Assembly (NCBI RefSeq): GCF_905220565.1
Contig: NC_059406.1
Coordinates: 2,366,001 to 2,430,000 of the forward strand
Origin: Melitaea cinxia
Taxonomy: Eukaryota > Arthropoda > Insecta > Lepidoptera > Nymphalidae
DNA: 64,000 bases
Direction: 5' to 3'
Shown one piece after another: positions 61,713 through 64,000 of this stretch (positions within the stretch are counted from its first letter, which is position 1; every line of letters begins with the position of its first letter). A model generated the notes under the pieces. That model was not told where the DNA came from, made no database searches, and worked only from the letters and a program-made list of their open reading frames with translations. The translations under genes and the position numbers were made by a program.

Positions 61713-62118
61713 TTTCATGAATTGAGTTATCAATGCCATCTGTCTAAAATAGACTTAAACTACAAGATAAGCTTGTTTTTTCTTAAAAATGTCGTATTTT
61801 ACGTCATCTAGCGGTAAATTAAAGCGTTACTAAACCGAGCTATGATCGGCTCACTAAATACAATATTGTGTCTTTACCAGTAAGAACACGATCGTAGACG
61901 AGTGACAACGAAATTTTAAAACAACAGTGCTATTATTTGTATAAACACGGCTGCAAGTCACAAAAAAGGTAAGTTATGGATTTTTTTAAAATAGGTATAG
62001 TGTTTTTATTTGTTTAGACACAGTTTTCGTGTTATAAATTTACGCAATTCATAATTCAATTTCATTGATAAAATGTTACAGTTTGTAAAATCACAGTTTA
62101 CCTTTATTTTTAAGCAAT

Positions 62119-62633
62119 TCATCCAATACTCGATCCGATACTCGAGAAGAAAATCTTATTGTACAAGGTCCTAGCAGTAGAACAAGATCCCATTCAACTA
62201 GCTCAGAATCATCTTCGAGTTCATCAACAATAAGTTCAAGTTCATCATCTTCATCTAGTTCATCTGAATCGGGTAAGGACTTTTCCCCCGATGAAGCAGA
62301 TTGCGATCCTGATTACGTACCTAGGCATATATCATTTAGCCCAACACCTCAAAGTAGTATTTCTATGCAACTGTTAGTTGAAAAAAAAAGGATAATTTGG
62401 GTTCTCCAAAAGATAACAGAACTCCGAAAAAACGAAGTCGCAAAGGGTTTAAAAAACTATCAGTGATGCAAGATGCTAAAAAACTTCGTAATAGTGGTCA
62501 GCAATATACTTCAGTTTCCAAGTATAAAAAAGTCATGCCAAAGAAGCAGATAGGACCACCGTGTAGGGAAAAATGTAGATTAAAGTGCAGCGAAATAATC
62601 AAACAGGAAGACACCAGAGTGGTTGCTATATAA
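62119..62633 (+). pseudogene. Transposase N-terminal region, truncated and frameshifted
   Basis: An open frame from about 62119 follows a splice-acceptor-like TTTTTAAG and faces a donor-like AAG|GTAAGT at 61968-61974. It encodes a Ser-rich stretch (about 62190-62270), then an acidic DFSPDEADCDPDYVP motif. At a run of nine As (62381-62389) the frame shifts. In the next frame the protein continues KKRSRKGFKKL, AKKLRNSGQQY and IGPPCREKCRLKCSE, and stops at 62631. The CREKCRLKCSE segment resembles a Cys-rich region in a family of uncharacterised, transposon-related insect proteins that normally continues for several hundred residues. Here everything after it, including any catalytic core, is missing. 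One more A in the run would make the two frames continuous, so either a 1-base deletion or a sequencing error is possible. Confidence 0.55.
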
Positions 62634-62866
62634 TATTATACCATAATGAACAAATAAAATTAATTGTAAAGTGTTACTATAATAATATAAATCACGATAA
62701 AGAATGCTGTAAATAAAAAAAAAATACTTTTTTAAATCACATGTCATAATATAAACAGAGATCTATCATAGGATCTCATTAAATACCTTAAAGAATCCCG
62801 AACTCAGACTCTATTGAGAAAAAACAGTGACTTTTTTCTAATATTCGCTCTCCTGTAAAATTTCAT

Positions 62867-62902
62867 AATTTCGTTTAGTAACGGTTTCACTTTAAAGGTG
62901 CG
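62867..62902. repeat. Right 36-bp terminal inverted repeat
   Basis: Exact inverse of 61677-61712, followed by ATAT. Confidence 0.9.
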
Positions 62903-62906
62903 ATAT

Positions 62907-63590
62907 TATAACTTATTCTCAAATCTAAAGCAGTTTTTACTAATCATAGAACGAATGTGTAAAGAGAATATGAATGTGTAACTGTTTCTCACGTTCAAAC
63001 AAAAGTATTCCAACTCTCTGATAAGATTTCCTGTATTTACCTCTTACTCCTGAAGACGTTGAAAGCGGAAGTAAATACGGATGTCCTGCGGCCATGGCAC
63101 TTTGTCAATATAAGTCAGATTCAATTTATAACTTTGGTGTGAAAATTTCTCGGTTCACTTTGAAAATCTTATTTTAATTTGTGTCATCTTACCAATAAAT
63201 TAAAGTTGAGTTTTGTCGTTATTTATTGCGTGATATTCATTTTTAATTACGTACATATGTAAGAAGTTTTATTTATTGTTCATTTGTGACATGAACTTCA
63301 AATTTAACGTTGCTACTATTATTATTATTACTAGTTGTTACGAATCGCGCCATCTCTTGACGAAGTGAACAAACCAAAACATCGGCATCGGTGTGAAGTA
63401 GCAGCGGACGGCGCGCCCGAGCAGCGACGGTGTTCAAGACGTCCACTTTTATTATAAATTCGTTGATCATTTTGTACTCGTCAAAATTTTAATTATTTGA
63501 AACTAACAAATTACTGTACAAAATCTAGAACTATAAACGTTTAAATATTTGTCTTGCATCTTATTTAATTTTGTTACTATATATACCACA
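62907..63590. other. Unassigned DNA with a GC-rich patch
   Basis: A patch at 63345-63440 is distinctly GC-rich (GGCATCGGTG, AGCGGACGGCGCGCCCGAGC) and carries part of an open 65-residue minus-strand frame. It might be a promoter or exon fragment of an element, but I have no match. Confidence 0.4.
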
Positions 63591-63591
63591 T

Positions 63592-63922
63592 GTACTGTGT
63601 GGCTACGGTACTAAAGAATATAGCCACCTCCTCTCTTCCCGTGGGTATCGTAAGAGGCGACTAAGGGATAACACAGTTTCGCTACCACCTTAGAACTTAA
63701 GAAGCCGACCGGTGGCGGGATAACTACCCAACTACTGGCTTTGAAATACACAGGCCGAAGACGGGCAGCAGCGTCTTCGGTGCGACAAAGCCAGCCCTGC
63801 GGTCACCAACCCGCCTGCCCCGCGTGGTGACTATGGGCAAAATACATGAGTTTACGTTATTTTTGGCGTAAACTTGTGGTGGCCTATGTCCAACAGTGGA
63901 CTGTATAGGCTGTAATCATGAT
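63592..63922 (+). repeat. Dispersed repeat R-B, longest copy
   Basis: Adds the upstream block TGTGTGGCTACGGTACTAAA to those seen at 54075. It holds the hairpin CCGAAGACG...CGTCTTCGG at 63763-63784 and ends GACTGTATAGGCTGTAATCA. Best reference copy for the family in this window. Confidence 0.85.
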
Positions 63923-64000
63923 ATACCACATAATATTTTGATAGATCAAACGGTTCCTATTACTGAATTTTTCATAACAAATGATTAGCAGGCATGGACC

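Larger units (their letters stand above)
61677..62902 (+). mobile_element. DNA transposon with perfect 36-bp TIRs, non-autonomous
   Basis: CGCACCTTTAAAGTGAAACC continues to position 61712 and is matched exactly by the reverse complement of 62867-62902. The element is 1226 bp and flanked by ATAT. It contains a broken gene in the same orientation (62119-62633). The perfect TIRs indicate recent activity. The superfamily is not resolved. The short ATAT duplication and the Cys-rich protein are compatible with a lesser-known cut-and-paste group such as Sola, but I cannot show this. Confidence 0.85.

Overview
The window looks like a non-coding, repeat-dense stretch of a lepidopteran (moth or butterfly) nuclear genome. 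The base composition is strongly AT-rich. There are no bacterial-type operons, and I found no host protein-coding gene I could defend. Nearly all recognisable content is transposable-element DNA: tRNA-derived SINEs with A and B boxes, small non-autonomous Helitrons ending in a hairpin plus CTAG, mariner and pogo-type DNA-transposon remnants, and non-LTR retrotransposons (LINEs) with microsatellite tails. The lepidopteran assignment rests on remembered repeat families, not on a database search.

Layout. 1-9.5 kb: dispersed repeats, a mini-Helitron (1537-1845), SINE pieces, and a decayed mariner transposase end (6.8-7.1 kb) running into a long (AT)n. 9.55-12.24 kb: LINE-A, a 5'-truncated minus-strand copy with an open 773-residue ORF2 fragment and a 7-bp target-site duplication (TSD). 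12.3-20.4 kb: a repeat pair, a large inverted duplication (15.2-16.9 kb) and a second copy of the mini-Helitron (18362-18690). 20.44-22.09 kb: a pogo/Tigger-like transposon with terminal inverted repeats (TIRs) and an internal deletion. 22-43 kb: scattered SINEs, Helitron ends and dispersed repeats, an RTE-like LINE 3' end (38.6-39.0 kb), and long unassigned AT-rich DNA.

43.1-53.4 kb is the centrepiece, a nested pair of LINEs. LINE-B (minus strand, about 5.2 kb) is full length but split inside ORF2 by LINE-C (plus strand, 45569-50645, about 5.1 kb). LINE-C has a complete 5' UTR, an intact ORF1 (248 aa), an intact ORF2 (980 aa, endonuclease plus reverse transcriptase), a 3' UTR and an (ATT)n tail. 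LINE-B is open on both sides of the insertion and a 5-bp duplication (TTGTG) flanks LINE-C. A, B and C are different subfamilies, yet all keep the same 6-bp stem-loop in the 3' UTR and the same TGTACAATAAAG end before different microsatellite tails.

53.4-64 kb: more dispersed repeats, a SINE, and a 1226-bp DNA transposon (61677-62902) with perfect 36-bp TIRs. It carries a broken gene for a Ser-rich/Cys-rich protein that I read as the N-terminal part of a transposase.

The genes do not form a host pathway. LINE ORF1p (RNA-binding chaperone) and ORF2p (endonuclease/RT) act together in target-primed reverse transcription. LINE-C is the only element here that looks capable of encoding a complete machinery.
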